Source of the DNA: VRUE01 sp963697805
GTDB lineage: Bacteria > Actinomycetota > Thermoleophilia > Solirubrobacterales > 70-9
Direction: 5' to 3'
NCBI GenBank assembly: GCA_963697805.1
Contig: CAVOPB010000001.1
Location: 248,001-312,000, forward strand
DNA length: 64,000 nt
Part shown: piece by piece, positions 8,115 through 15,439 of the stretch
How positions within the stretch are numbered: position 1 is the stretch's first letter
Layout: each line of letters opens with the position of its first letter
Program-made: the position numbers and the translations under genes
Notes under the pieces: model-generated
Databases searched by the model: none
The model's input: the letters and a program-made list of their open reading frames with translations, nothing else
What the model was told of the DNA's origin: nothing

Positions 8115-8984
8115 ATGAGCGAGACCAAGAGCAGGTCGCCATCGACGAACAAGCTTCTGGTGGGCTTCGACGGGAGCGACGGGGGCCGCGATGCGCTGGC
8201 TCTCGCGAAGGCCCTCGCTTCAGAGTCGGGAGCGAGCACGCTGGTCGTCACCGTTCTTCCCTACGGCCAGTTCCCGATCGGTTTCGAAGAGCTGGAGGAC
8301 GATGCCGCCGCCAAGGCCGAGCCGATCCTCGAAGAGGCCCGCGAGTCCCTCGCCGGCCTTAAGGTCGAGACGCGCGCTTTCGGCGGCGGTTCGCCTGCAT
8401 GGGTGATAACCCACCTCGCCGAAGAGGAGGACATCGACACCATCGTGGTTGGCTCCCCCCACCGCGGCGCATTCGGCCGAGCGCTTATCGGCAGCACCGC
8501 CGAGAGCCTCCTCCACGGCGCTCCCGGTGCGGTGGTGACCGCCCCTCGGGGATATGGAGCCGAAACCCACGCTCCCCTCCGACTGATCGCCGTCGCCTAC
8601 GACGGCACCCCGGAATCCAAGCTGGCGCTGCACCGAGCCGAGGCAATCGCACAGGAGACCGGCGCGGCGATCCGGGTGCTGACCGTCGTCTGCCCCCCGG
8701 TAGCGCTTCCCGGCGTCGTCGGCTACACGCCTGCACTCCCGCCCGAGCCTGAGAAGATCCTTGAGGAGGCAACCAATGCTCTCGACTCGAATCTCGCAGT
8801 GGACGGGCGGTGTCTGAGTGGGTCGGTTGCCACCACGCTGGCGGAAGCATGCGACGACGGCGTCGACCTGATGCTCGCCGGCTCCCGCCGATACGGCCCG
8901 GTGATGCGGGTCCTGCTGGGCTCGGTCTCAACCGAACTGATCCACAAGGCGCCTTGTCCGGTGATGGTCGTCCCGCGGCCGTAG
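8115..8984 (+). CDS. Universal stress protein, tandem UspA domains
   Basis: 289 residues. Domain 1 begins near KLLVGFDGSDGG and domain 2 near LRLIAVAYDGTPES. The expected nucleotide-loop patterns are present but altered: in domain 1 the second Gly is His (GSPHRGAFGRALIGS) and in domain 2 it is Arg (GSRRYGPVMRVLLGS), while the final GS that holds the phosphates is kept. Start ATG 8115 has GAGGGAG at good spacing. The gene is monocistronic and driven by operator site 3. It is likely a stress or dormancy regulator; whether it binds ATP is uncertain given the substitutions. Confidence 0.92.
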   Translation: MSETKSRSPSTNKLLVGFDGSDGGRDALALAKALASESGASTLVVTVLPYGQFPIGFEELEDDAAAKAEPILEEARESLAGLKVETRAFGGGSPAWVITHLAEEEDIDTIVVGSPHRGAFGRALIGSTAESLLHGAPGAVVTAPRGYGAETHAPLRLIAVAYDGTPESKLALHRAEAIAQETGAAIRVLTVVCPPVALPGVVGYTPALPPEPEKILEEATNALDSNLAVDGRCLSGSVATTLAEACDDGVDLMLAGSRRYGPVMRVLLGSVSTELIHKAPCPVMVVPRP

Positions 8985-9005
8985 GGCCGAGCCACCTTCA
9001 TCGAG

Positions 9006-9239
9006 CTAGCTGTCCTTCCTCTCCGACGGGTTCCCAAAGTGTTCAACGAAGACATCCGAGCCCGGGAAGACCTCGGACTCGTGTCCGTCCTCCCAGCGCA
9101 CGAGGTAGGGCGGCGCCCCATCGTCGCCGAGCACCTTCACGATCTCGCCGTCGCGCGGCAGCTCCCCTTGGTGGTGCCCTCGAACCACCAGGCGGTCACC
9201 TGGCCGTGCGCGCAACGGCGAATTACCAGCCGAAGCCAT
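9006..9239 (-). CDS. DUF1918 domain protein
   Basis: 77 residues with the whole DUF1918 pattern: RPGDRLVVRGHHQGE, then DGEIVKVLGDDGAPPYLVRW, then DGHESEVFPGSDVFVEH. It is an SH3-like small beta domain of unknown function, common in actinobacteria. Two adjacent ATGs (9240-9242 and 9237-9239) follow AAAGGAG. The second has the better 6-nt spacing and is chosen. It is divergent from the phosphatase at 9331. No copy of the 19-bp operator is visible in the gap between them. Confidence 0.88.
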   Translation of the reverse strand: MASAGNSPLRARPGDRLVVRGHHQGELPRDGEIVKVLGDDGAPPYLVRWEDGHESEVFPGSDVFVEHFGNPSERKDS

Positions 9240-9330
9240 CATTTGCTCCTTTCCGTCTCTGGATCCTAATCGTCGCATCGCGCCGAACAGCCCCTACGCT
9301 CCAGAGACCTTGCCCCTCGAGCCTCCCGAG

Positions 9331-10140
9331 ATGCTGGCCGCCGAGCGCGCCGTCGATCTCGGCGCCGACCTGCTGCGTCGCGGCCGAACCCACCTCGGCT
9401 CGCTGATCCCCAAGGGGGAGCGCGACTACGCCACCGCGGTTGACCTCGAGATCGAGATGACGATCAAGCGCGTCCTCGCCGAGGCCACGCCGACGATTCC
9501 CTTCCTCGGCGAGGAGGAAGGCGGCACCGGGGTCGAGGCGCCGCGCCTCTGGGTGCTCGACCCGATCGACGGCACCGTCAACTTCAGCAAGGGGAGCCCG
9601 CTGTGCGGGATCTCCCTGGCCCTGGTCGAGCAGGGCCGCCCCAGCTTCGGCATCGTCGACCTGCCACTGCTGGGAGAGCGCTACCTCGCCGCGACCGGCA
9701 GCGGCGCCTTCCTCAACGGCCGCCGCATTTCCGTCGCCGGCAGCGACGATCTACGGCAGGCTGTGATCGGCTTCGCCGACTTCGCGGTTGGCTCCCATGC
9801 CGACGCCGAGAACCGGATCCACCGCGAGCTGATGCGCCGGCTCGCCCGTGAGAGCCTGCGCGTGCGCGTCCACGGCTCCGCCTGTCTCGACCTCGCCTGG
9901 CTGGCCGCCGGCCGGTTGAACGCCACGGTGATGCTCTCGAACCTGCCATGGGACGTGGCGGCCGGGGCGCTTCTGGTGCGGGAGGCCGGCGGTGAGGCCT
10001 ACGACCACGACGGCTCGGCCTACTCCTCGCGCTCGCTCTTCACCCTGGCCTCGGTGCCCGGCATCGCCGCAGAGCTGCTGGCAATCGTCAAGGACGCGAT
10101 CGAGACCGTCGCCTCCTCCTGGCCACAACCGAGCGGCTAG
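9331..10140 (+). CDS. Inositol monophosphatase family phosphatase (IMPase/HisN-like)
   Basis: About 269 residues with the metal-dependent sugar-phosphatase signatures GEEEG, WVLDPIDGTVNFSKG and WDVAAGALLVREAGG. Mg2+-binding acids are all present. Members hydrolyse inositol phosphate, histidinol phosphate or fructose 1,6-bisphosphate; sequence alone does not separate these. No histidine-biosynthesis neighbour is seen. ATG 9331 is used; TTG 9310 would add seven residues. It overlaps the stop of the convergent PfkB kinase gene by 4 nt. Confidence 0.87.
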   Translation: MLAAERAVDLGADLLRRGRTHLGSLIPKGERDYATAVDLEIEMTIKRVLAEATPTIPFLGEEEGGTGVEAPRLWVLDPIDGTVNFSKGSPLCGISLALVEQGRPSFGIVDLPLLGERYLAATGSGAFLNGRRISVAGSDDLRQAVIGFADFAVGSHADAENRIHRELMRRLARESLRVRVHGSACLDLAWLAAGRLNATVMLSNLPWDVAAGALLVREAGGEAYDHDGSAYSSRSLFTLASVPGIAAELLAIVKDAIETVASSWPQPSG

Positions 10141-11090
10141 GACGGCGGGGCCTCGCGGAGGCGGACCTGGCCGAGCAGGCGGTCGATCTCCTTCGCGTGG
10201 CCGCTACCGAGGCCGTGGCGTGTGACGTTGAGCGCCCCCGCCGCGGCCGCCATCCGCAGCGATTCCTCAACCCCCAGCCCGGCGGCGAGCCCGACTCCCA
10301 GAGCCGCGAACATCGAGTCGCCGGCGCCGCGCGAGTCGACCTCGGTGAAGCGCGGGCCGCTGACTTCGAGGAGGCGGTCGGAGACAAGGGCCAGCGCCGC
10401 ATCTGAGCCCCTGGAGACGAGGACGCTCTCGGCGCCATCGCGATGCAGCCGTCGGATCGCCGGCTCGAGGTCGACGCGCTCCTCACCACGCGCGAGGCCC
10501 TCTGCCAGTACCTCCTCGTCGCTCAGCTTGAGCACATCGAGGCCGCCCGACAGCGCCGCCCGCAACGGCTCGCCGGTGAGATCGGCAAGGACGCGGCGAC
10601 CATTGGACCGCAGGTCGGCGGCCAGGCGGGTATAGGTCTCGGCCGGAAGCACGCGGTCATGCTGTGGACCCGTCAGCAGCATCGCGTCGCTGGCCAGCCC
10701 CGCGGTCGCCGCGACGCCGTACAGCTCGTCGAGCTCGTGACGGCCCAGCCCGGGGCTCGCGGTCTCGACGATCGGCCGGCGCTCCCCGCTGCGGCGGTCG
10801 TGCAGGTAGGCGGCGTTGGCCCCGCCGATCCGGACCGCCAACACCTCGATTCCCTCGACGTCGAGCAGGGCGCGAAGGACGTCTCCCGACTCGCCGCCAA
10901 GCGGCACGCAGAGGGAGACGCCGGCCCCAAGGCTGGCCGCAAGACGGGCGACCCAGAAGCCCTGGCCGCCCGCATGGAAGTGAACTTCGCCGCCGTTGGG
11001 AGCGCTCTCGACCGTAACCGTGAGGATCGGCGAGGGGGCGAACACCGCGACCGAGCAGTCCTGAAAGCCCAACGTCACGGGACCCGCCAA
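10137..11090 (-). CDS. PfkB family carbohydrate kinase
   Basis: A ribokinase-fold sugar kinase of about 317 residues. The N-terminal region reads SPILTVTVE, where PfkB proteins have ILTVTPNP, and GGQGFWVARLAASLG takes the place of the usual GGKGxNVA motif. The catalytic signature DSRGAGDSMFAALGVGLAAG is intact. It resembles 1-phosphofructokinase or minor phosphofructokinases such as Rv2029c of the DosR regulon. The start is uncertain: TTG 11090 lies 8 nt after the stop of a 34-aa leader ORF and suggests translational coupling, while GTG 11135 would overlap that ORF. Operator site 4 lies upstream. Confidence 0.87.
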   Translation of the reverse strand: MAGPVTLGFQDCSVAVFAPSPILTVTVESAPNGGEVHFHAGGQGFWVARLAASLGAGVSLCVPLGGESGDVLRALLDVEGIEVLAVRIGGANAAYLHDRRSGERRPIVETASPGLGRHELDELYGVAATAGLASDAMLLTGPQHDRVLPAETYTRLAADLRSNGRRVLADLTGEPLRAALSGGLDVLKLSDEEVLAEGLARGEERVDLEPAIRRLHRDGAESVLVSRGSDAALALVSDRLLEVSGPRFTEVDSRGAGDSMFAALGVGLAAGLGVEESLRMAAAAGALNVTRHGLGSGHAKEIDRLLGQVRLREAPPS

Positions 11091-11097
11091 ATCGCGC

Positions 11098-11202
11098 TCA
11101 ATCCCTCTTCTCCTCCTTCTCTTCCTTGTGCTCACCCGAGATCGTGAGGATATCTCCCTCGAACTCGCGCAACTCGGAGAATTCAGTCAACTCGGCCGCC
11201 AT
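11098..11202 (-). CDS. 34-residue leader ORF with Hsp20-like C-terminus
   Basis: ATG 11202 follows AGGAGG at ideal spacing and encodes MAAELTEF...GEHKEEKEEKRD before TGA. The stretch DILTISGEHKEEKEEK resembles the beta strand plus charged loop of small heat-shock (alpha-crystallin) proteins, but the rest of that domain is missing. It may be a relic of an hsp20 gene, or a short translated leader that couples to the PfkB kinase whose reading frame overlaps or follows it. It is the first ORF after operator site 4 and its -10-like TAGCTT (11240-11245). Confidence 0.5.
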   Translation of the reverse strand: MAAELTEFSELREFEGDILTISGEHKEEKEEKRD

Positions 11203-11265
11203 TGAAGCCTCCTGGTTCGAAGTGTGTCCTCTACCAACGAAGCTAGGCCGATCGGGCGCGATTTC

Positions 11266-11284
11266 CATCGGGGGAATGCCGAAC
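11266..11284 (-). promoter_or_regulatory. Shared 19-bp operator, site 4, upstream of leader ORF and PfkB
   Basis: Minus strand GTTCGGCATTCCCCCGATG, 20 nt from -10-like TAGCTT (11240-11245). It is back-to-back with site 5 across a 6-nt gap (11285-11290). Confidence 0.72.
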
Positions 11285-11290
11285 TTCGAT

Positions 11291-11309
11291 GCGGGGGGAT
11301 ACCCCGATG
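11291..11309 (+). promoter_or_regulatory. Shared 19-bp operator, site 5, upstream of the zinc-ribbon/baeRF operon
   Basis: GCGGGGGGATACCCCGATG. The -10-like box at 20 nt is GAAGAT (11330-11335), weaker than at other sites. The zinc-ribbon gene starts at 11366. Confidence 0.62.
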
Positions 11310-11365
11310 GCAGGACGGCCGCGACCTCGGAAGATGGCCTTAAGGAAACAAGTCGAGGGAGAGGG

Positions 11366-11578
11366 ATGAGTCAGTCAGTCAAATGTCCGCGTTGCCGCCG
11401 GCGCGGAGAGCGGAATCTGAAGGCGCCGGGTCGAGAGCAGGGCCGTTGTCCCAAATGCGGCATCGAGATGGTGCTTTCCCCCGGGCCGAACGAGCACGAA
11501 GTCCGCAGGTACCTCTACGGGCGCCGTCTTCAGCGTCTAGCCACCGCAACCCACACTCACAGGAGGGCCGGCCCATGA
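11366..11578 (+). CDS. Small zinc-ribbon protein (70 aa)
   Basis: MSQSVKCPRCRRRGERNL... with CPRC near residue 7 and CPKC near residue 28, a treble-clef or ribbon pair likely to bind one Zn2+. The tail is basic (YLYGRRLQRLATATHTHRR), which suits nucleic-acid or ribosome contact. GGGAGAGGG precedes the ATG. Its stop overlaps the start of the next gene in an ATGA, so the pair is translationally coupled. No named family recognised. Confidence 0.72.
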   Translation: MSQSVKCPRCRRRGERNLKAPGREQGRCPKCGIEMVLSPGPNEHEVRRYLYGRRLQRLATATHTHRRAGP

Positions 11579-11874
11579 CGATCCGCGACGTAGTCGAAAG
11601 ACACGGCCACTTCGCCCACGGCGGCAATCCCGACGACACCGCCGAGACCTGGGCGGAATCCGGCTTCGAGGCAGACGAGGTCGACGAGTGGCTGCTCGCC
11701 CGCTGCTTCGATCCCAGCTCCGCCCGCGATCTGGCCGATGCCGGCGTGACTCCTGACATGGCGCGCATGAAGACCTCCGCGGGCGCCGCGGACTACGTCG
11801 ACACGGTCGGCTTCAAGGTCTCCGACGGCGACATCGAGGTCGAAGAGGCCCGCGACCTGGCCGGGGTCCACTAG
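11575..11874 (+). CDS. Conserved-looking hypothetical protein (99 aa)
   Basis: MTIRDVVERHGHFAHGG..., 99 residues, acidic and probably alpha-helical, with no membrane segment. GGAGGG lies at good spacing before ATG 11575, which overlaps the zinc-ribbon stop. A helix-turn-helix-like stretch around FDPSSARDLADAGVTPDMA is visible, but it is not basic enough to call DNA binding. The next gene begins 2 nt after its stop. I do not recognise a family. The tight coupling with a zinc ribbon and an eRF1-like protein suggests a role connected with ribosomes or stress; this is inference. Confidence 0.72.
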   Translation: MTIRDVVERHGHFAHGGNPDDTAETWAESGFEADEVDEWLLARCFDPSSARDLADAGVTPDMARMKTSAGAADYVDTVGFKVSDGDIEVEEARDLAGVH

Positions 11875-11876
11875 CG

Positions 11877-12932
11877 ATGGCGCTGCTGGAGATAGACCAG
11901 GACGAGCTGCGTCTGCTCGACGGCATGGATGGCGACGGTGGCTGGGTATTGAGCGTCTTCCTGCGCCTCGACCTGCCCGAGGTGCCGACCCGCCGGGCGC
12001 GCGGGGTCGAACTCGACTCGCGCCTGACCGAGGCGGAGGAGCGGCTGCGTGGCGAGGCCGGAGAGGATGCTCCGCTGGCGGTGCTGCAGTCCTGTCTGGA
12101 GCGCGTCCGCACCCACCTCGACGAAGCTGTGGTCGATGATCAAGCCGTGCACGGCGTCGGCTTTTTCTGCGCTGAGAGCGGCGATCCTCGCGCCTACGCG
12201 TTGCGTCGGGCGCCCGACTTCGACGTGGCCGCCGCCTTCCGCCGCGGGCCGGCGCTCGAGCCGCTGATCGAGGCGATGCCCGGGCCAGTCTGGGGCGTGG
12301 CGCTCGTGAGCAAGGAGCAGGGCCGGGTCTTCCGCGGCTCCGACCTCGGCCTCGCCGCGGTGGGAGCGGTCGACGACGAGGTCCATCGCCGCCACTCGCA
12401 GGGCGGCTGGTCCCAGGCCCGCTACCAGCGGGGGATTGAGAAGGAAACGGCCGACCACGTCCGCCGCGTCTGCGATCTCCTCTTCGCCCTTCATCAACGC
12501 CAGGCCTTCGACCGGATCCTCATCCTCGGTGCGCCGGAGATGTGGCCTGTGGTCGAGGCGAACCTGCATCCCTACCTGCGCGAGCGCCTCGGCGGGCACC
12601 TCGCGATCGACTTCGAGAACGCCTCCGCGGAGGAGGTACTGAAGCGCGTCCGCGAGGTGATGGCCGAAGAGCGCCAGGACCGTGAGCGCAGTGCGGTCGA
12701 GCGCCTGGAGCAGGGGTTGGGTAGAGGCGACCGCGCCGTCGCCGGCCCCGACGAGGTCGCGGCCGCGATCGCGGACGGCCGGGTCGAGACCCTGCTGGTG
12801 GGCAGCGGCAGCCGCGACGAGCAGGTCGAGAAAGCGGTCGAAGGAGCGCTGGCGCAGGGGGCCGAGGTCCTCGTGATCGAGGGCGAGGTTCTCGACCCCT
12901 ACGACCACATCTCCGCCCTGCTGCGCTACTGA
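11877..12932 (+). CDS. Bacterial eRF1-like (baeRF/Vms1-like) release-factor family protein
   Basis: 351 residues. The central domain contains HSQGGWSQARYQRGIEKE, the counterpart of the GGQ loop that hydrolyses peptidyl-tRNA in eRF1 and Vms1 proteins, here GGW-S-Q. The C-terminal third (VAAAIADGRVETLLVGSG...) resembles the L7Ae-like third domain of these factors. Mycobacterial Rv2629, a DosR-regulon protein, belongs to the same superfamily. Likely role: rescue of stalled ribosomes or tRNA handling under stress. It is the third gene of the operon behind operator site 5. Enzyme activity is inferred, not shown. Confidence 0.82.
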   Translation: MALLEIDQDELRLLDGMDGDGGWVLSVFLRLDLPEVPTRRARGVELDSRLTEAEERLRGEAGEDAPLAVLQSCLERVRTHLDEAVVDDQAVHGVGFFCAESGDPRAYALRRAPDFDVAAAFRRGPALEPLIEAMPGPVWGVALVSKEQGRVFRGSDLGLAAVGAVDDEVHRRHSQGGWSQARYQRGIEKETADHVRRVCDLLFALHQRQAFDRILILGAPEMWPVVEANLHPYLRERLGGHLAIDFENASAEEVLKRVREVMAEERQDRERSAVERLEQGLGRGDRAVAGPDEVAAAIADGRVETLLVGSGSRDEQVEKAVEGALAQGAEVLVIEGEVLDPYDHISALLRY

Positions 12933-13013
12933 GGACCGCCGAACGTGCCTGGGCCGGGCCTATGGGAACGCAGTAGGCTCATGGCCAGCTCAGCTGCATT
13001 TGGAGAACCACCT

Positions 13014-15413
13014 GTGTCAGCAAGCATTCGACGTCGAAATGATCTGCGGTTGCTCGGGACCGCCACTCTCGTGCTGTTCCTGTTTGCAGCGCTGCCCGCC
13101 GGCGGCTTGGCCGACACGCCCACGGCTCGCGAGAATCTGAAGCGACACCGAGCCAGAAAGCACAAGAAGAAGAGGCGGTTGGGCGTGCGGCTCGGGGGCC
13201 CTCAAGGGAAGATTGCGACGAAGTCTGTCCAAGACGTCTTCCGCGTCCAGCGCCAAACGCCGGCATTTGTGTCGCGTGTCGGCAAGGTGCTGGTGGCGCG
13301 TCGCGAGATCGTCGTCGAGGTCACGCCCGATGCCACCACGGGGCAGGTCAATCGCATGCTCACGTCGGTACGAGGCGGAGTCGTGGCGGCGGTCAACGGT
13401 GCCAGGCTTCTACTGGTCGGCATCCCCGATCCGGGGAGGGTCCGCACGCTGAAGCGGACAGTCGGGCGCGTCTCGCGGATGCAGGGCGTGGCGTCGGCGC
13501 AGATGAGCGTGATGGCGCAACCCGACGATGTCCCTCAGCGGATTTTGGCGCCGCCCTCGGGGTCTCAGCGGAAAGCGCTCAGCCACCTGCTCGCCAGCGG
13601 CATTGCCGCGGCCTGGAACGCTCGCGGTGCGGCCTCATCGACGGCGGCTCCGACCGTGGTGATCGGGGACGATTTCGGCAACGGGCCGTTGTCGCACCAT
13701 GTGAACGCCGCCTACGACAGCGGCAGAATCGATCGGCCGCGGCAGGGACTGCCGGGTCACGACCACGGCTACCACGTGACCGGAATCGTGTTCGGCGACT
13801 TCGCCAATGACGGCACCCCGGCGGGGCTGGTGACCGGGGTCTTCCCGCTGCGGGGTCAGCTCGTGCCGGTCGATGCCCTCAACGATTCCTCATTGACCGC
13901 CGATGCGCTCAAGTTCACCCAGGCGATCGACGCGGTCCACGGAAGGGTCGTCCTCAATACGAGCCTGGGCTTCAACGCCGGCCTCGATGACGACAGCATG
14001 CGCCCGCTGGCGGTGGAGTGGATCGACCTCGTGCGCGAAAAGGGCCTCGAGGGGCGGGTGTTTCACGCGACCTCGGCCGGAAACAACGGCGCCGGCGGCG
14101 GGCTGGCACGGGCGGGCAGCGTCTGGTCCGCGGCCGGCATCCGCGACGACCTGCACGACAAAAACGGCGCTCCCGTTCCTCGCCTTCAGAACACGGTCTC
14201 GGTGGAGAACGTGCGGGAGACAGCGGATGCCTCGGGTCTCACCTGCCTCAATCCGACATCGAATTCAGGCGGGTCCGTCGCCGCCCCAGGCAAGGACGTG
14301 TACTCCTTTGACAGGCGCGGCAGGCCGCTGAACCTGACCGGCACCAGCCAGGCCAGCCCGGTGATCGCGGGCGTCGCGACGTATCTGTGGTCGATCGCTC
14401 CCGACCTGACCCCGCAGCAGGTGAAGACCGCGATCATCGCCAACCCCGCGCCTCCCGCCGCGGGTTGCGCGCGGCCGGCCGCTCCCGCGCTGAACGCCTA
14501 CCGCGCCGTCCTCTCCCTCGACCAGCCCGGCCCACCGAGCCCTGCCTCCTCGCCGGTGCGGATGGCGATCCTCGACGTGAATCACGACCACCGCTTCACC
14601 GAGGCCGACCTGCAATCCTTCGTCGGGCAGGTCAAGCGGTCCAGAACGGCGAAACTCGACTGGTCTCGTTTCGACCTGAACGGCGACGGGTCCACCGGCG
14701 GCCCGAGGACGACGGCGTTCGACCTCGACCGCACCGGCTCGCAGCGAGCCGGCCCAAGCCTCCTCGGTGACGTCACGCTGGCGGGCGCGACGTTCCACGA
14801 GACGAGCGCCTCCGATGAGGACGTGCTCTGCTACTACACCTACTCCGCCCTCTACACGGGGGACGCCAAACGGCGCGAACAGCTGCTCGACCCCAAAACG
14901 GAGTGCGGGATTCCCTCCGACCCGGCCCAGGTCGATGAAAACTGCACCGAGACCACGGCGTTCGGCCAGCCGGCGACGATCATGGGCACATCGGGCGATG
15001 ACGAACTCCACGGAACGGCGGGGAACGACGTGATCGTCGGCGGCGCCGGCAAGGACAGCATCGAGGGCCTCGAAGGCAACGACCGCATCTGCGGCGGCTC
15101 GGGAGACGATCAGATCCGAGGGGGCCTTGAACGTGCCGAGAGCGATGAAATAGAACCGGGCGTGCGCATCAACAGCGGCAACGATCTGATCGACGGCGGG
15201 GATGGCACCGACCGGGTCCACGGCACCGGCGGCGACGACAGGGTCTTCGGCGGGCCCGGCGACGAAGATGCCGTGCTGGGCGGCAGCCCGGGGAGCGATT
15301 TCATGGATGGCGGCCCGGGCATCGAAGACTCCTGCTTCCGTGCCGAGATTCCAATCGACCCGCCCGGCGCCGATTCGTTCGGAGCGGGCTGCGAGAACGT
15401 CTTCAACTTCTAG
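13014..15413 (+). CDS. Secreted S8 (subtilisin-like) serine protease with EF-hand-like and RTX-type repeats
   Basis: About 799 residues. The start GTG 13014 is supported by GGAG 8 nt upstream and gives a clear signal peptide (SIRRRND, then LRLLGTATLVLFLFAALP). The catalytic triad is visible: Asp in IGDDFGNG, His in HGYHVTG, Ser in GTSQASP, with the oxyanion Asn in TSAGNNG. After the protease domain come two Ca2+-loop-like motifs (DVNHDHRFTEADL; DLNGDGST) and then GGxGxD repeats of the RTX type (GTAGNDVIVGGAGKD..., GGSGDDQIRGG). Calcium probably stabilises the exported enzyme. Substrate unknown. It ends 27 nt before the convergent kup gene. Confidence 0.9.
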   Translation: MSASIRRRNDLRLLGTATLVLFLFAALPAGGLADTPTARENLKRHRARKHKKKRRLGVRLGGPQGKIATKSVQDVFRVQRQTPAFVSRVGKVLVARREIVVEVTPDATTGQVNRMLTSVRGGVVAAVNGARLLLVGIPDPGRVRTLKRTVGRVSRMQGVASAQMSVMAQPDDVPQRILAPPSGSQRKALSHLLASGIAAAWNARGAASSTAAPTVVIGDDFGNGPLSHHVNAAYDSGRIDRPRQGLPGHDHGYHVTGIVFGDFANDGTPAGLVTGVFPLRGQLVPVDALNDSSLTADALKFTQAIDAVHGRVVLNTSLGFNAGLDDDSMRPLAVEWIDLVREKGLEGRVFHATSAGNNGAGGGLARAGSVWSAAGIRDDLHDKNGAPVPRLQNTVSVENVRETADASGLTCLNPTSNSGGSVAAPGKDVYSFDRRGRPLNLTGTSQASPVIAGVATYLWSIAPDLTPQQVKTAIIANPAPPAAGCARPAAPALNAYRAVLSLDQPGPPSPASSPVRMAILDVNHDHRFTEADLQSFVGQVKRSRTAKLDWSRFDLNGDGSTGGPRTTAFDLDRTGSQRAGPSLLGDVTLAGATFHETSASDEDVLCYYTYSALYTGDAKRREQLLDPKTECGIPSDPAQVDENCTETTAFGQPATIMGTSGDDELHGTAGNDVIVGGAGKDSIEGLEGNDRICGGSGDDQIRGGLERAESDEIEPGVRINSGNDLIDGGDGTDRVHGTGGDDRVFGGPGDEDAVLGGSPGSDFMDGGPGIEDSCFRAEIPIDPPGADSFGAGCENVFNF

Positions 15414-15439
15414 AAGCTGCCGCCGGTCGACGCCTGGCC

